Shown one piece after another: positions 44,782 to 53,478 of a DNA stretch of 64,000 nucleotides. How positions within the stretch are numbered: position 1 is the stretch's first letter; every line of letters begins with the position of its first letter. Location: the NCBI GenBank assembly GCA_023458595.1, contig JAEWYT010000168.1:1-64000 (forward strand), read 5' to 3'. The translations under genes and the position numbers were made by a program. Below the pieces are notes generated by a model. It saw only the letters and a program-made list of their open reading frames with translations, had not been told where the DNA came from and did not search any database. The DNA comes from Pseudomonadota bacterium. Its GTDB lineage: Bacteria > Pseudomonadota > Alphaproteobacteria > Rhizobiales > Tepidamorphaceae.

Positions 44782-45759
44782 TCAGTTGGCGAGCGCCTGC
44801 ATGCGATCGAACTGCTCGCGGGTGTAAGGGACCTTCGACTCGTCGGTCAGGATCGGCAGGACCGCCGCCTGGAACGCCGCCTTGTCGACCTCGTTGACCT
44901 GGATGCCCTGGTCGCGGAACCACTGCACGAGGTCCTTCTCGGCCTGGTTGATTTCCTCGGCGCACTTGGCCGCGGCTTCCTTCATCACGCCTTCGACGAC
45001 ACCGGCGTCGTCGCCGATCTGATCCATCGCATTGCTGGAAACGACAATGATCAGCGAGTTGCCGATGTGGCCAGTCAGGTTGATGTTGGACTGGACCTCG
45101 TAGAACTTCTTGAACTTGATCGTCGGCAGCGGGTTCTCCTGCGCGTCGACGACGCCCTGCTGCAGGGCGAGGTAGACCTCGGCGAAGGCGATCGGGGTCG
45201 GGTTGGCGCCGACCGCGTTCGGGAACATCACCATGACGGGCGAATCCGGCACGCGGATCTTCAGACCCTTCATGTCCTCGGGCTTGGTGATCGGGAACTT
45301 CGAGGTGACGTGGCGATAGCCGTACCAGGTGATCGCCATCACGGTGTGCCCGGTCGCCTCCTTGTAGCCCGCCGACAGGTCCTTGAAGAGATCGCTGTCG
45401 CGATACTTCTTCCAGTGGTCGTAGTTCTTCAGCATGAAGGGATAGTCGGAGATCGCGATCGGACCGTAGTCGCGCTCGGCGAAATTCGGGCCGGTGAAGA
45501 TGATGTCCACCGAGCCGATCGTCAGGCCTTCGTTGATGTCGGACTCGTTGCCGAGCGAGGACGCCGGGAACACGGTGATGTTCACGCGCCCGTCCGTCTT
45601 CTTCTTGATCTCGTCGGCCGCCCACATGGCGCACTGGTGATAGGACGAGCCCTCTTCATAGACATGCGCCCATTTCAGGTCCGCCGACAGCGCGGCGGTC
45701 GCCGAGATCAGCACACCCGCCGCCACCGTCGAAACAAGCGCGATCGTTCTTCCAATCAT
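44782..45759 (-). CDS. dctP: TRAP transporter substrate-binding protein (second set)
   Basis: A 325-residue periplasmic protein with a signal peptide (cleavage near ALSA-DL). The carboxylate-binding Arg lies in LKIRVPDSPVMVMFPNAVGA, followed by NPTPIAFAEVYLALQQGVVD and AQENPL. The start ATG 45759 has GGGAGGAA directly upstream. It is divergent from the second GntR gene. The next genes on the other strand are kduI and kduD, so unsaturated uronate monomers or their precursors are the likely cargo (inference). Confidence 0.92.
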   Translation of the reverse strand: MIGRTIALVSTVAAGVLISATAALSADLKWAHVYEEGSSYHQCAMWAADEIKKKTDGRVNITVFPASSLGNESDINEGLTIGSVDIIFTGPNFAERDYGPIAISDYPFMLKNYDHWKKYRDSDLFKDLSAGYKEATGHTVMAITWYGYRHVTSKFPITKPEDMKGLKIRVPDSPVMVMFPNAVGANPTPIAFAEVYLALQQGVVDAQENPLPTIKFKKFYEVQSNINLTGHIGNSLIIVVSSNAMDQIGDDAGVVEGVMKEAAAKCAEEINQAEKDLVQWFRDQGIQVNEVDKAAFQAAVLPILTDESKVPYTREQFDRMQALAN

Positions 45760-45816
45760 CTGTTCCTCCCTGATCCGATTGGACCCAACGCCCATTCGGG
45801 CTTCCGTTTTCGAATT

Positions 45817-45844
45817 ATCTAGTATACTAGATATATCTGATATA
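45817..45844. promoter_or_regulatory. Two adjacent palindromes in the second dctP/GntR intergenic region
   Basis: ATCTAGTATACTAGAT (45817-45832) is a perfect 16-bp palindrome. It is followed by TATATC-T-GATATA (45832-45844), a perfect 6-bp-arm palindrome. They sit between two divergent genes. The GTATAC core resembles known UxuR/ExuR-type uronate regulator sites, so this is a strong candidate operator of the second GntR protein. Confidence 0.7.
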
Positions 45845-45997
45845 CGAGTAATGACCGCACTGCAAGCGGCAATCGCGGCCGACCCCGCCGAGAGGGGTCG
45901 GGAACGGAAACGACAGGGACACGGGAAAGGGACAGCGGTGCTATCGTCGTCGGCGATTCAGATCCCGCTCGATCCCACCCGGAAGCAACGACGTCGC

Positions 45998-46792
45998 ATG
46001 AAGACCGCCGAAGACACCGATCCGACCGGCGCCTCCCCTCGCACCCGAAAGCCGCGCGCGCCCAACGCCCCGCCGCCGTCCAACGGCCATCCAGCCGCGC
46101 AGGCCAAGGAGAAGACGTCCGACACGGTCTACCGCGACCTGCGCCGGCAGATCATTTCCATGGAGCTCGTGCCGGGCACACCGATCGTCGAGAAGGAGAT
46201 CACCGCGCGCTACGGCATCAGCCGCACGCCGGTGCGCGAAGCCGTGCTGCGGCTCGCCGAGGAGCGGCTCGTGGACGTCGCGCCGAAGTCCGGCACCTTC
46301 GTTGCGCGGATCCCGCTGTCGGTGCTGCGCGAGGCGCTGGTCGCGCGGCGCGCGCTCGAGGAGGTCACGGTGCGCGCGGCCACCGAGAAGGCGAGCGAGA
46401 GCCAGCTCATGGAACTGCGCGCCGTCATCCAGCGCCAGCGAGAGATGGCGGAGAAAGGAGACGAGGCGGCTTTCCACCGGGCCGACGACGCCTTCCACGC
46501 CGGCATCGCCGCGGCCGGCCGGCTGCCCGGCATCTGGGACATCATCCAGCAGATCCGCGTGCAGGTCGAACGCTACCGCCGTCTCACCCTACCGCAGCCG
46601 GGCCGCATGCGCCTCGTCGTCGAGGAGCATTCCGAGGTGCTCGACGCGATCTCGCGCCGGCAGGCCGACGAGGCGGTCGAGAAGATGATCCTGCATCTCA
46701 ACAAGCTGCGCCTCGACATCGCGGTGTTCCGCGACCTGTGGCCGGACTACTTCGTCCACGACCCGGCCCTCGACGACGAATTCGACGAATGA
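45998..46792 (+). CDS. GntR family regulator, FadR/FCD type (second)
   Basis: A 264-residue regulator (from ATG 45998). A basic Pro-rich N-terminal tail of about 40 residues precedes the winged helix (DTVYRDLRRQIISMELVPGT, ISRTPVREAVLRLAEERLVD) and the FCD ligand domain (RADDAFHAGIA, VVEEHSEVLDAI). In-frame starts at 45851 (ATG) and 45939 (GTG) would lengthen the tail. The earlier ATG would leave only a short leader after the palindromes. It precedes kduI-kduD on the same strand and probably controls them and the divergent TRAP set. Confidence 0.85.
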   Translation: MKTAEDTDPTGASPRTRKPRAPNAPPPSNGHPAAQAKEKTSDTVYRDLRRQIISMELVPGTPIVEKEITARYGISRTPVREAVLRLAEERLVDVAPKSGTFVARIPLSVLREALVARRALEEVTVRAATEKASESQLMELRAVIQRQREMAEKGDEAAFHRADDAFHAGIAAAGRLPGIWDIIQQIRVQVERYRRLTLPQPGRMRLVVEEHSEVLDAISRRQADEAVEKMILHLNKLRLDIAVFRDLWPDYFVHDPALDDEFDE

Positions 46793-46830
46793 GCCGAACC
46801 GCTCCGCGCAAAAGGGAAACGATCGATCCG

Positions 46831-47670
46831 ATGACCACGATATCCGTTCGCCAGGCGGTCGGTCCCGAGCGGGCCCGCGCCCTTGACACAGCGGCGCTGC
46901 GCGAGAGCTTCCTCGTCGAGGACCTCTTCGTCTCTGGCGAGATGCGCATGACCTATTCGCATCTCGACCGCATGGTGCTCGGCGGCGCGGTGCCGACCGG
47001 CGGGACGCTGCGGCTGGAGACATCGAAGCCGATCGGCGCCGACCCGTTCCTCGCCCGCCGCGAGCTCGGCGTCTTCAACATCGGCGGACCAGGGGCGGTC
47101 GTCGTCGACGGCGAGGCCCACGCGCTCGACTGGACCGACTGCCTCTACGTGCCGATGGGGACCGCCGAGGTCGGCTTCTCGAGCAGCGACCCCGCCCGGC
47201 CGGCGCGCTTCTATCTCCTCAGCACGCCCGCCCACCGCGCCTGCCAGACGCGGCTGATCCGCAAGGACGACGCCATTTCCCACGAACTCGGCAGCCAACC
47301 GGACGCCAACCGGCGCGTCTTGCGCCAGTACATCCACCCCGACCGCTGCGATTCCTGCCAGCTCCTGATGGGCGTGACGACCCTGGAGGACGGCAGCATC
47401 TGGAACACCATGCCCTGCCACACTCATGACCGGCGCTCGGAGGCCTACCTCTATTTCGACCTCGCCCCGTCCGCCCGCGTCTTCCACTTCATGGGCGAGC
47501 CTGAGGAGACGCGCCATCTCGTCGTCGCCAACGAGCAGGCGATCCTGTCTCCCGGCTGGTCGATCCACTGCGGCGCCGGCACCTCGCGCTACGCCTTCGT
47601 CTGGGCGATGGCGGGCGACAACCAGGACTTCGCCGACATGGACATGGTCGCGATGGAGACGCTGAAGTGA
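46831..47670 (+). CDS. kduI: 5-dehydro-4-deoxy-D-glucuronate isomerase
   Basis: A 279-residue cupin of the KduI family. Metal ligands lie in MPCHTHDRRSEAYLYFD (HxH...E), with HPDRCDSCQLLMGVT and SPGWSIHCGAGTSRYAFVWA following. It isomerises 5-keto-4-deoxyuronate to 2,5-diketo-3-deoxygluconate, the product of polyuronate lyase breakdown. ATG 46831 is chosen for the conserved N-terminus. It overlaps the kduD start by 4 bp. Confidence 0.95.
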   Translation: MTTISVRQAVGPERARALDTAALRESFLVEDLFVSGEMRMTYSHLDRMVLGGAVPTGGTLRLETSKPIGADPFLARRELGVFNIGGPGAVVVDGEAHALDWTDCLYVPMGTAEVGFSSSDPARPARFYLLSTPAHRACQTRLIRKDDAISHELGSQPDANRRVLRQYIHPDRCDSCQLLMGVTTLEDGSIWNTMPCHTHDRRSEAYLYFDLAPSARVFHFMGEPEETRHLVVANEQAILSPGWSIHCGAGTSRYAFVWAMAGDNQDFADMDMVAMETLK

Positions 47671-48422
47671 CCGCCGGCCCCTTCGGCCTCGACGGGCGAA
47701 CGGCCGTCGTCACCGGCGCCAGCACCGGCATCGGCCAGGCGATCGCCGCCGGGCTCGCGCAGGCGGGCGCGCGGATCGTCGCGATCGGGCGCTCGCCGAT
47801 GGACGAGACGGCGACGATGATCGGCGAGGTCTCGCGGTTCCACGCCGTCCACGCCGACCTGTCGCGGACGGAGAGCCTGCAGGGGGTCGTCGACGAAGCG
47901 GTCGAATGGGCCGGTCACATTGACATCCTCGTCAACAACGCCGGCATCATCCGGCGCAACGACGCGCTCGACTTCACCGAGGCGAACTGGGACGCGGTCG
48001 TCGACGTCAATCTGAAATCGGTGTTCTTCCTGACCCAGGCGGCCGCCCGCCACATGCTGACGCGCGGCGGCGGCAGGATCGTCAACGTGGCCTCGCTCCT
48101 GTCGTTCCAGGGCGGCATCCGCGTCGCCTCCTACACGGCCGCCAAGAGCGGCCTCGCCGGCCTCACGCGGATTCTCGCCTGCGAATGGGCGGCACGCGGC
48201 ATCAACGTCAACGCGGTCGCGCCGGGATACGTGGAGACCAACAACACCGCGGAGCTGCGCGCGGACCCGGTGCGTTCCAGGCAGATCCTCGAGCGCATTC
48301 CCGCCGGCCGCTGGGCGAAGCCCTCCGACATCGCCGGGGCGGTCACCTTCCTGGCTTCGGACGCGGCGGCCTACGTCCACGGCGTCGTCCTGCCCGTCGA
48401 CGGGGGCTGGCTGGCGCGATAG
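47667..48422 (+). CDS. kduD: 2-dehydro-3-deoxy-D-gluconate 5-dehydrogenase (SDR)
   Basis: A 251-residue short-chain dehydrogenase: TGASTGIGQ (17-25), NNAG, catalytic Ser in NVASLLSFQGG, and YTAAK. The C-terminus is VVLPVDGGWLAR. It reduces 2,5-diketo-3-deoxygluconate to KDG with NADH. The GTG start overlaps the kduI stop (GTGA), so the two are coupled. KDG kinase and aldolase genes are not in the window. Confidence 0.92.
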   Translation: MTAGPFGLDGRTAVVTGASTGIGQAIAAGLAQAGARIVAIGRSPMDETATMIGEVSRFHAVHADLSRTESLQGVVDEAVEWAGHIDILVNNAGIIRRNDALDFTEANWDAVVDVNLKSVFFLTQAAARHMLTRGGGRIVNVASLLSFQGGIRVASYTAAKSGLAGLTRILACEWAARGINVNAVAPGYVETNNTAELRADPVRSRQILERIPAGRWAKPSDIAGAVTFLASDAAAYVHGVVLPVDGGWLAR

Positions 48423-48475
48423 CGACGCTGCGGTTCGCGCCGAACCGTCCCCGACGCCGTATCGGCGAAGCCGTA

Positions 48476-48997
48476 TCAGTACGGCGGGTTCACCACCACG
48501 TAGCCCGCCTGCGAGCCGGAATAGCGCTCCTCGTACCAGACGTCGCCGCAGACATAGTACCAGACGCCATTGACCTTCTGGTGATGGCAGCCGGACGGCA
48601 GGGCATAGACCATCGAGCCGACGGCGGCGGCGGTCACGGCCGCCGCGGTGCCTATCGCCACGCCGCGCGCGACGGGATAGCCGCGGCGGACATCGACGTC
48701 GACGTAGGTCGGCCGGTAGGCGGGGCGGTTGACGTTGACGTTCCGGTTCACGTTGACATTCCGGTTCACATTCGCGGTCCGGTTCACGCTGACGTTCCGG
48801 TTCACGTTCGCGGTCCGGCCGGCATTGCGACTGACGTTGGCGCTGCGGTGGACGCTGGCGCTGCGGTGAACGCTCGCGTGGGCACCGCCGCGCACGTTGC
48901 GCGCCTCGGCGTATTCGAAGTGGGCCAGCAGGACGACGGCCCCGACGAGGGCGGCGGACAATGCGGCACAGGCAGTACGTGTCAATCGGGTCATCAT
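48476..48997 (-). CDS. Exported Asn/Arg/Val-repeat protein with C-terminal Cys-rich domain
   Basis: A 173-residue protein. A signal peptide (about 1-32, ending YAEA) is followed by a low-complexity region (about 33-95) of RSAN, RNVN and NRNV units. A hydrophobic Ala-rich segment follows, then a short domain HHQKVNGVWYYVCGDVWYEE. Such proteins are common and unnamed in Hyphomicrobiales and probably sit at the cell surface. GGAGGG precedes the start. It is co-oriented with the DUF2092 gene upstream. Confidence 0.8.
   Translation of the reverse strand: MMTRLTRTACAALSAALVGAVVLLAHFEYAEARNVRGGAHASVHRSASVHRSANVSRNAGRTANVNRNVSVNRTANVNRNVNVNRNVNVNRPAYRPTYVDVDVRRGYPVARGVAIGTAAAVTAAAVGSMVYALPSGCHHQKVNGVWYYVCGDVWYEERYSGSQAGYVVVNPPY
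48727..48872. repeat. 18-24 bp degenerate tandem repeats coding for the Asn/Arg/Val tract
   Basis: Repeated units of GTTCACGTT / GACGTTCCG type, about seven copies with small variations, encode the low-complexity tract of the exported protein. The DNA repeat is stronger than the protein repeat, which suggests recent expansion by slippage. Confidence 0.85.
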
Positions 48998-49005
48998 GCC
49001 CTCCC

Positions 49006-49794
49006 TCACTGCGCCGAATCGGACTGGGTCACCGCGGACGCGGGCTGGATGAGGATCTCGTAATCCTCGTCCTTCGGGGTGAAGACGAAGTCGCCGTCCG
49101 CCATACTCGCGCCGGTATCCCATGTGAGCGTCGCCTCGTAGCGCGGGCGGCTTTCCTCCGATGTCGTGGTGATGACGAGCTTGCACGGAAGCGGCGGATC
49201 TTCCGAGCGGATCCAGATCTGCCAGTCGACGCCCTCCTGCCGGAAGGCGTAGTGGTCGCAGGCGATTCCATCGACGCTGCTCGGACCGACGACGAAAGCG
49301 TCGGTCAGCGCGTCGACGTCGTCGGAGTCGGTGCCCCACAGGAAGAGGTCCGCCAGGGGGACCTCGAGGTCGTAGTCCAGCGCGGCAACCTCTATCGTTT
49401 CGCGGATCGTCGGCGGGGTGTCGACGACGCCGAACGCCCCGGTGATGGGCGAATAGACCGTCACCGTCGTGCCGTCGTAGAAATACTGGCGCTGCCGGCT
49501 GTCGGAGGTCACGTCGAGGCGGAGCCTGTCCGGGCGGCGCGCCTTCAGCTCGAGATGCGAGGCGAACTCCACGTTCTGGCCGGTCTCGGTGATGTCGTCG
49601 CGCGTCGTGTCCGCCGACAGGGCGAAGCTCTCGAGACCGCTCAGATAGGCCCCCATCTTCTTGACCGCATCGACGGCCTCCGTCTCCATCGCCGGCGCGG
49701 CGGCACCGGCCTGCTGGGCCGAGGCGGGCGCGTGCCACGCGACGATCATTCCCGCGGCGAGCACCGACGATGCAACTTCAAGAGCCATGCGCAT
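49006..49794 (-). CDS. DUF2092 family exported protein
   Basis: A 262-residue protein with a signal peptide (about 1-27). The DUF2092 core is FALSADTTRDDI, SHLELKARRPDRLRLDVTSD, YFYDGTTVTVYSP and CDHYAFRQEGVDWQIWI. The fold resembles LolA/LolB lipoprotein carriers; function is unknown. ATG 49794 has GGGAGG upstream. The stop lies 8 bp from the next start, so it is probably co-transcribed with the Asn-rich protein gene. Confidence 0.85.
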   Translation of the reverse strand: MRMALEVASSVLAAGMIVAWHAPASAQQAGAAAPAMETEAVDAVKKMGAYLSGLESFALSADTTRDDITETGQNVEFASHLELKARRPDRLRLDVTSDSRQRQYFYDGTTVTVYSPITGAFGVVDTPPTIRETIEVAALDYDLEVPLADLFLWGTDSDDVDALTDAFVVGPSSVDGIACDHYAFRQEGVDWQIWIRSEDPPLPCKLVITTTSEESRPRYEATLTWDTGASMADGDFVFTPKDEDYEILIQPASAVTQSDSAQ

Positions 49795-49990
49795 TGGCGC
49801 CTCCCATGTTCCCCGTCGGCCCGGTCGCACCGATCGTTCTCCGGCTGGACCGCCGGGCGCGCTCGCACACGCTTCCCCGCGGCCGCAGGCTCCGACGGCT
49901 TCGAATCATAGCAGCCGGCGCCGCGCCGAATTGTGAAGCCGGCAACAATTGTCCGCCGAAATTCTGTTTGTTGCAACGAGCCGGGAAGAA

Positions 49991-50066
49991 TGGTGCCCAG
50001 GGGCGGAATCGAACCACCGACACCGTGATTTTCAGTCACGTGCTCTACCAACTGAGCTACCTGGGC
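49991..50066 (-). tRNA. tRNA-Phe (anticodon GAA)
   Basis: A 76-nt cloverleaf on the minus strand. Acceptor stem GCCCAGG/CCTGGGC with encoded CCA; anticodon stem CGTGA/TCACG with loop CTGAAAA, so the anticodon is GAA. Confidence 0.96.
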
Positions 50067-50231
50067 GTTCCGGGCGAACCCGCCCGAAGCGCGAGAAGCG
50101 CCTGAGCGGATGCGGGAAGCCGGCGGGTTATAGGCAATCGATCCGGCCCTGTCCAGCGCATGCATCGCGAACCGGGCGGCCTTCGGACAAAAAGGACTTC
50201 CCGCGCCGCAGGCGGGGCCGCGGGCCAAGGC

Positions 50232-50450
50232 TCAGGCCTTGCCGAAAGGCTCTCCGGCGTCGGGCGGGCCGCCGTCCTCGTCCTCGTCCTCGACGACGGG
50301 GATCGCGTAGGAGCCCGACAGCCAGCGGTTCAGGTCGATGTTGGCGCAGCGGCGCGAGCAGAACGGGCGGTGCTCCTCGACCGCAGGCTGCCCGCAGATC
50401 GGGCACTTCTGCGTTCCCGGCGTCTCCGCCGTCACCTTGCGTTCAACCAC
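50232..50450 (-). CDS. yacG: DNA gyrase inhibitor YacG (zinc-binding)
   Basis: A 72-residue protein with the zinc site CPICGQP...FCSRRCANIDLNRWL and an acidic C-terminal tail. YacG binds GyrB and inhibits gyrase in E. coli. It lies next to tRNA-Phe and, further upstream on the same strand, maf and infA, as in other Hyphomicrobiales, with an SDR, an exported protein and an acyl ligase inserted between. Confidence 0.93.
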   Translation of the reverse strand: MVERKVTAETPGTQKCPICGQPAVEEHRPFCSRRCANIDLNRWLSGSYAIPVVEDEDEDGGPPDAGEPFGKA

Positions 50451-50462
50451 CTTGCCCGTCCT

Positions 50463-51269
50463 TCAGCTGTATTTGAGCGTGATGCCGCCATCGACGACGA
50501 GCTCGATGCCGGTCACGTATCTGGCCTCGTCGCTCGCCAGGAACAGCGCCGCGCGGGCGACGTCCCAGGCATCGCCCATGTGGCCCATCGGCACCTGCGC
50601 GTCGCGCACCCGCCACATCTCCTCGACGTCGCCCGCCGCGTAGGTCGCCGCCAAGCCCGCCGACTTCTCGACCATCGGCGTCTTCATCAGGCCCGGCAGC
50701 ACCGCGTTCACGCGCACCTTGTCGCGGGCGTACTGCACCGCCGTGGTGCGGGTCAGGTGGTTGAGCGCCGCCTTGGTCGCGTAGTAGGTCGCGTAGGGCA
50801 CGCCGGTATAGCGGATCGAGGCGATCGAGGAGATATTGACGATCGAGCCGCCGCCCTGCCGCACCATGTGGGGAATCGCCTCCTTCATCGCAAGGAAGGC
50901 GCTCTTCAGGTTGACGTCGAAGACCCGGTCCCACTCGGCTTCCGACAGCTCGACCACGCCGCCCACCTCGGCGATGCCGACATTGTTGTCGAGGACGTCG
51001 AGGCGGCCCCATTCGCGCATCACCGCCTCGACGGTCGCGCGCACGTCGGAGTGATCGGCGACGTCGCAGGCGACGTCGATCGCCTCGCCGCCTTCCGAGC
51101 GGATGACGTCGACGGTCTCCTTCGCCGCGTCGGCGTCGATGTCGGCGCACATCACCTTGGCGCCCTCGCGGGCGAAAAGCACCGCGGTCGCCTTGCCGTT
51201 GCCCCAGCCGGGGCCGACGGAGCCCGCCCCCATCACCAACGCGACCTTGCCTTCGAGCCGTCCGGCCAA
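50463..51269 (-). CDS. Short-chain dehydrogenase/reductase
   Basis: A 268-residue SDR with an unusual nucleotide loop GAGSVGPGWGNG, catalytic Ser in VNISSIAS and YYATK (Tyr and Lys). The usual NNAG is NNVG. Family resemblance is to the glucose 1-dehydrogenase/3-ketoacyl reductase-like group; the substrate is unknown. It interrupts the yacG-maf order and lies near an acyl-CoA ligase gene, so they may share a pathway (inference). Confidence 0.85.
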   Translation of the reverse strand: MAGRLEGKVALVMGAGSVGPGWGNGKATAVLFAREGAKVMCADIDADAAKETVDVIRSEGGEAIDVACDVADHSDVRATVEAVMREWGRLDVLDNNVGIAEVGGVVELSEAEWDRVFDVNLKSAFLAMKEAIPHMVRQGGGSIVNISSIASIRYTGVPYATYYATKAALNHLTRTTAVQYARDKVRVNAVLPGLMKTPMVEKSAGLAATYAAGDVEEMWRVRDAQVPMGHMGDAWDVARAALFLASDEARYVTGIELVVDGGITLKYS

Positions 51270-51308
51270 CAGCGTCCCTCCCCGTGCCGATATCGTCAGG
51301 CGAAGAGC

Positions 51309-51824
51309 TTAGCGGCTGAAGGCCACATCCAACAACACGCCGCCGCCGCCGGCGGGCGGGGCGGAGACGGTGAGGCGCATGCCGTTCGCCCCGGCAAACG
51401 ACAGGGCGACGCTCGCGACCGTCCTTCCGGCGGCGCGCACGTCGAGGGCGTACCTGTCGCCGCCGGCCGGGCCGCCGGCGAGATCGCCCCTCTCCTCGGC
51501 CTTGAGGCTCGTGCTGTTGCGGTACCAGATGCCGCCGAGCCTGTCGGAGGAGGCGCCGGTCCTGATGAAGGCGACGAGCTGGCCCTCGCCGGTCGACGAC
51601 CTGCAGGTCGCGGTGATCTTCAGGGCGTCGGCGGTGAAGGCGTTGGTCGCACGGCAGGAGACCGGATCGGGCTTCTCGGCCGCCGTGTCGCGGGCCGTGC
51701 CGGTGCCCTTCCAGGCGCCGACCGCGCGCTCGAGCGCCATCGGCCGGGTGTCGGCGAGAGCAAGGGGAACGGCGGCAACGGCGATGGCGGCGGCGAGCAC
51801 GGCCGGGGCGGCGAAGGGGCGCAT
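51309..51824 (-). CDS. Exported hypothetical protein
   Basis: A 171-residue protein with a signal peptide (about 1-24, ALA-DT). The mature part has ERAVGAWKGTGTA, two cysteines (VSCRATNAF and TATCRSS), LGGIWYRNSTSLKAEERG and a Gly-rich end. It looks like a small beta-rich lipocalin-like fold. I do not recognise a named family. Confidence 0.72.
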   Translation of the reverse strand: MRPFAAPAVLAAAIAVAAVPLALADTRPMALERAVGAWKGTGTARDTAAEKPDPVSCRATNAFTADALKITATCRSSTGEGQLVAFIRTGASSDRLGGIWYRNSTSLKAEERGDLAGGPAGGDRYALDVRAAGRTVASVALSFAGANGMRLTVSAPPAGGGGVLLDVAFSR

Positions 51825-51927
51825 CGGAAACCTCGAACGACTTGGGGACGAACGGCAGGCAGATAGCCGAAATCGCCCCCCTCCGCCAGCGCTCCCGCGG
51901 CGCGAGGGCCGGTGCAGCGCCCGCCGC

Positions 51928-53442
51928 TCAGGCCGCCCCGCCGCGCGCCTTGTCGCGCTCGCGCAGCTCCGTCTTCAGGATCTTCCCGTAGTTGTTCTTC
52001 GGCAGGGCGTCGACGAAGACGTAGTCCTTCGGGCGCTTGAAGCGGGCGATGTTGTCGAGGCAGAGCCGGTCGAGCTCTGGCGCCCCGGCCTCGCCGACCA
52101 CGTAGGCGACGACGACCTCGCCCCATTCGGGATCGGGGCGGCCGATGACGGAGACCTCGCGCACGCCGGCGTGGGTCAGCAGCACCTCCTCGACCTCGCG
52201 CGGATAGATGTTGGAGCCGCCGGAGATGATCATGTCCTTGGAACGGTCCTTGAGCGTGACGAAGCCGTCCTCGTCCATGGAGCCGACGTCGCCGGTGTGG
52301 AGCCAGCCGTTGCGCAGCGTCTCGGCGCTCGCCTGGGGGTTCTGCCAGTATCCCGGGACGATGCAGTCGCCGCGGATCAGGATCTCGCCAGTCTTGCCCG
52401 CGGGCAGCGGCTCGTCGCCGCCTCCGGCGACGCGTATCTCGCAGGCGGAGTTGGCGATGCCCGCCGAGCCGATGCGCTCGAGCCAGCGGGGATGGCCCCG
52501 GTCGGCGATGATCTCCCTCGACAGGACCGTGCCGGTCATCGGGGACTCGCCCTGGCCGAAGATCTGCGCGAGGCGCGGGCCGAAGCGGTCGAGCGCCCTC
52601 TTGACGTCCTCGACATACATGGGCGCGCCGCCCCAAACGAGGGTGCGCAGGCCCGAAGGGTCGACGTCGCCGCCGTAGTCGACCATGCGCTTGATCATGG
52701 TCGGGGCGGCGAACATCGAGGTGCCGGGCCGCGCCGCGACGAGCCCGAAGATCTCGTCGGGCTCGAAGCCGCCGGACTCGGGCACCGCGTTCAGCGCGGC
52801 GCGGCAGACGTGCGGCATGATATAGATGCCCGAGCCGTGACTCATCGGCGCCGAATGCAGGATCGTGTCGCCGGGCATGGTCGGGTCGACGTCGACGAGA
52901 TAGCCGAAGGTCATAGCGGCGATGTTGCGATGGGTGATCATCGCGCCCTTCGGCCGGCCCGTGGTGCCCGAGGTATAGAACAGCCAGGCGAGCGCGTCCG
53001 GTGCGGCGTTGGTCAACGGGGCGCCCTCGGCGCGGAACAGGTCCTCGTACTCGGGCGAGCCGATCTCGATCAGGTGCTTCAGCGCGGCGGGACGGTGCTC
53101 GGCGATCGTCCCGGCCTCCTTGGCGGTGGCGAAACAGACCGCGGCGCCGGCATTGTCGAGCATCCAGGCGAGCTCGGCGCCGTGCAGCTTGGCGTTCGCC
53201 GGGACGGCGGCCAGTCCGCCCCACCAGATGCCGAACATGCATTCGACGTACTGGGCGCAGTTCTTGGCGACGATCGCGACGCGGTCGCCGGGCTTCAGGC
53301 CGATCCGGGCGAGGCCGGCGGCGAGCCGCGAGGCGCGGTCGGTCAGCGCCAGGTAGTCCTGATGGACCGAGGTGCCGACGGCGACCGCCGGATTGTTTGG
53401 AAAACTGCGACCGGCGCGGGCCAGCCAGGATGCGACGTTCAT
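51928..53442 (-). CDS. AMP-dependent acyl-CoA synthetase/ligase
   Basis: A 504-residue ANL-family enzyme. The P-loop-like motif is FYTSGTTGRPKGAMITH, with QGESPMTGT (A5-like), GYWQNPQASAETLRNGWLHT, DRSKDMIISGGSNIYPREVE and the catalytic Lys in PKNNYGKILKTELRE. It activates a carboxylic acid to acyl-CoA; chain length or aromatic preference is not clear. It is co-oriented with the exported protein and SDR genes. Confidence 0.92.
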   Translation of the reverse strand: MNVASWLARAGRSFPNNPAVAVGTSVHQDYLALTDRASRLAAGLARIGLKPGDRVAIVAKNCAQYVECMFGIWWGGLAAVPANAKLHGAELAWMLDNAGAAVCFATAKEAGTIAEHRPAALKHLIEIGSPEYEDLFRAEGAPLTNAAPDALAWLFYTSGTTGRPKGAMITHRNIAAMTFGYLVDVDPTMPGDTILHSAPMSHGSGIYIMPHVCRAALNAVPESGGFEPDEIFGLVAARPGTSMFAAPTMIKRMVDYGGDVDPSGLRTLVWGGAPMYVEDVKRALDRFGPRLAQIFGQGESPMTGTVLSREIIADRGHPRWLERIGSAGIANSACEIRVAGGGDEPLPAGKTGEILIRGDCIVPGYWQNPQASAETLRNGWLHTGDVGSMDEDGFVTLKDRSKDMIISGGSNIYPREVEEVLLTHAGVREVSVIGRPDPEWGEVVVAYVVGEAGAPELDRLCLDNIARFKRPKDYVFVDALPKNNYGKILKTELRERDKARGGAA

Positions 53443-53478
53443 CCTCCCTCCGACTGTGCGGATTTCACGATCGCCTAC

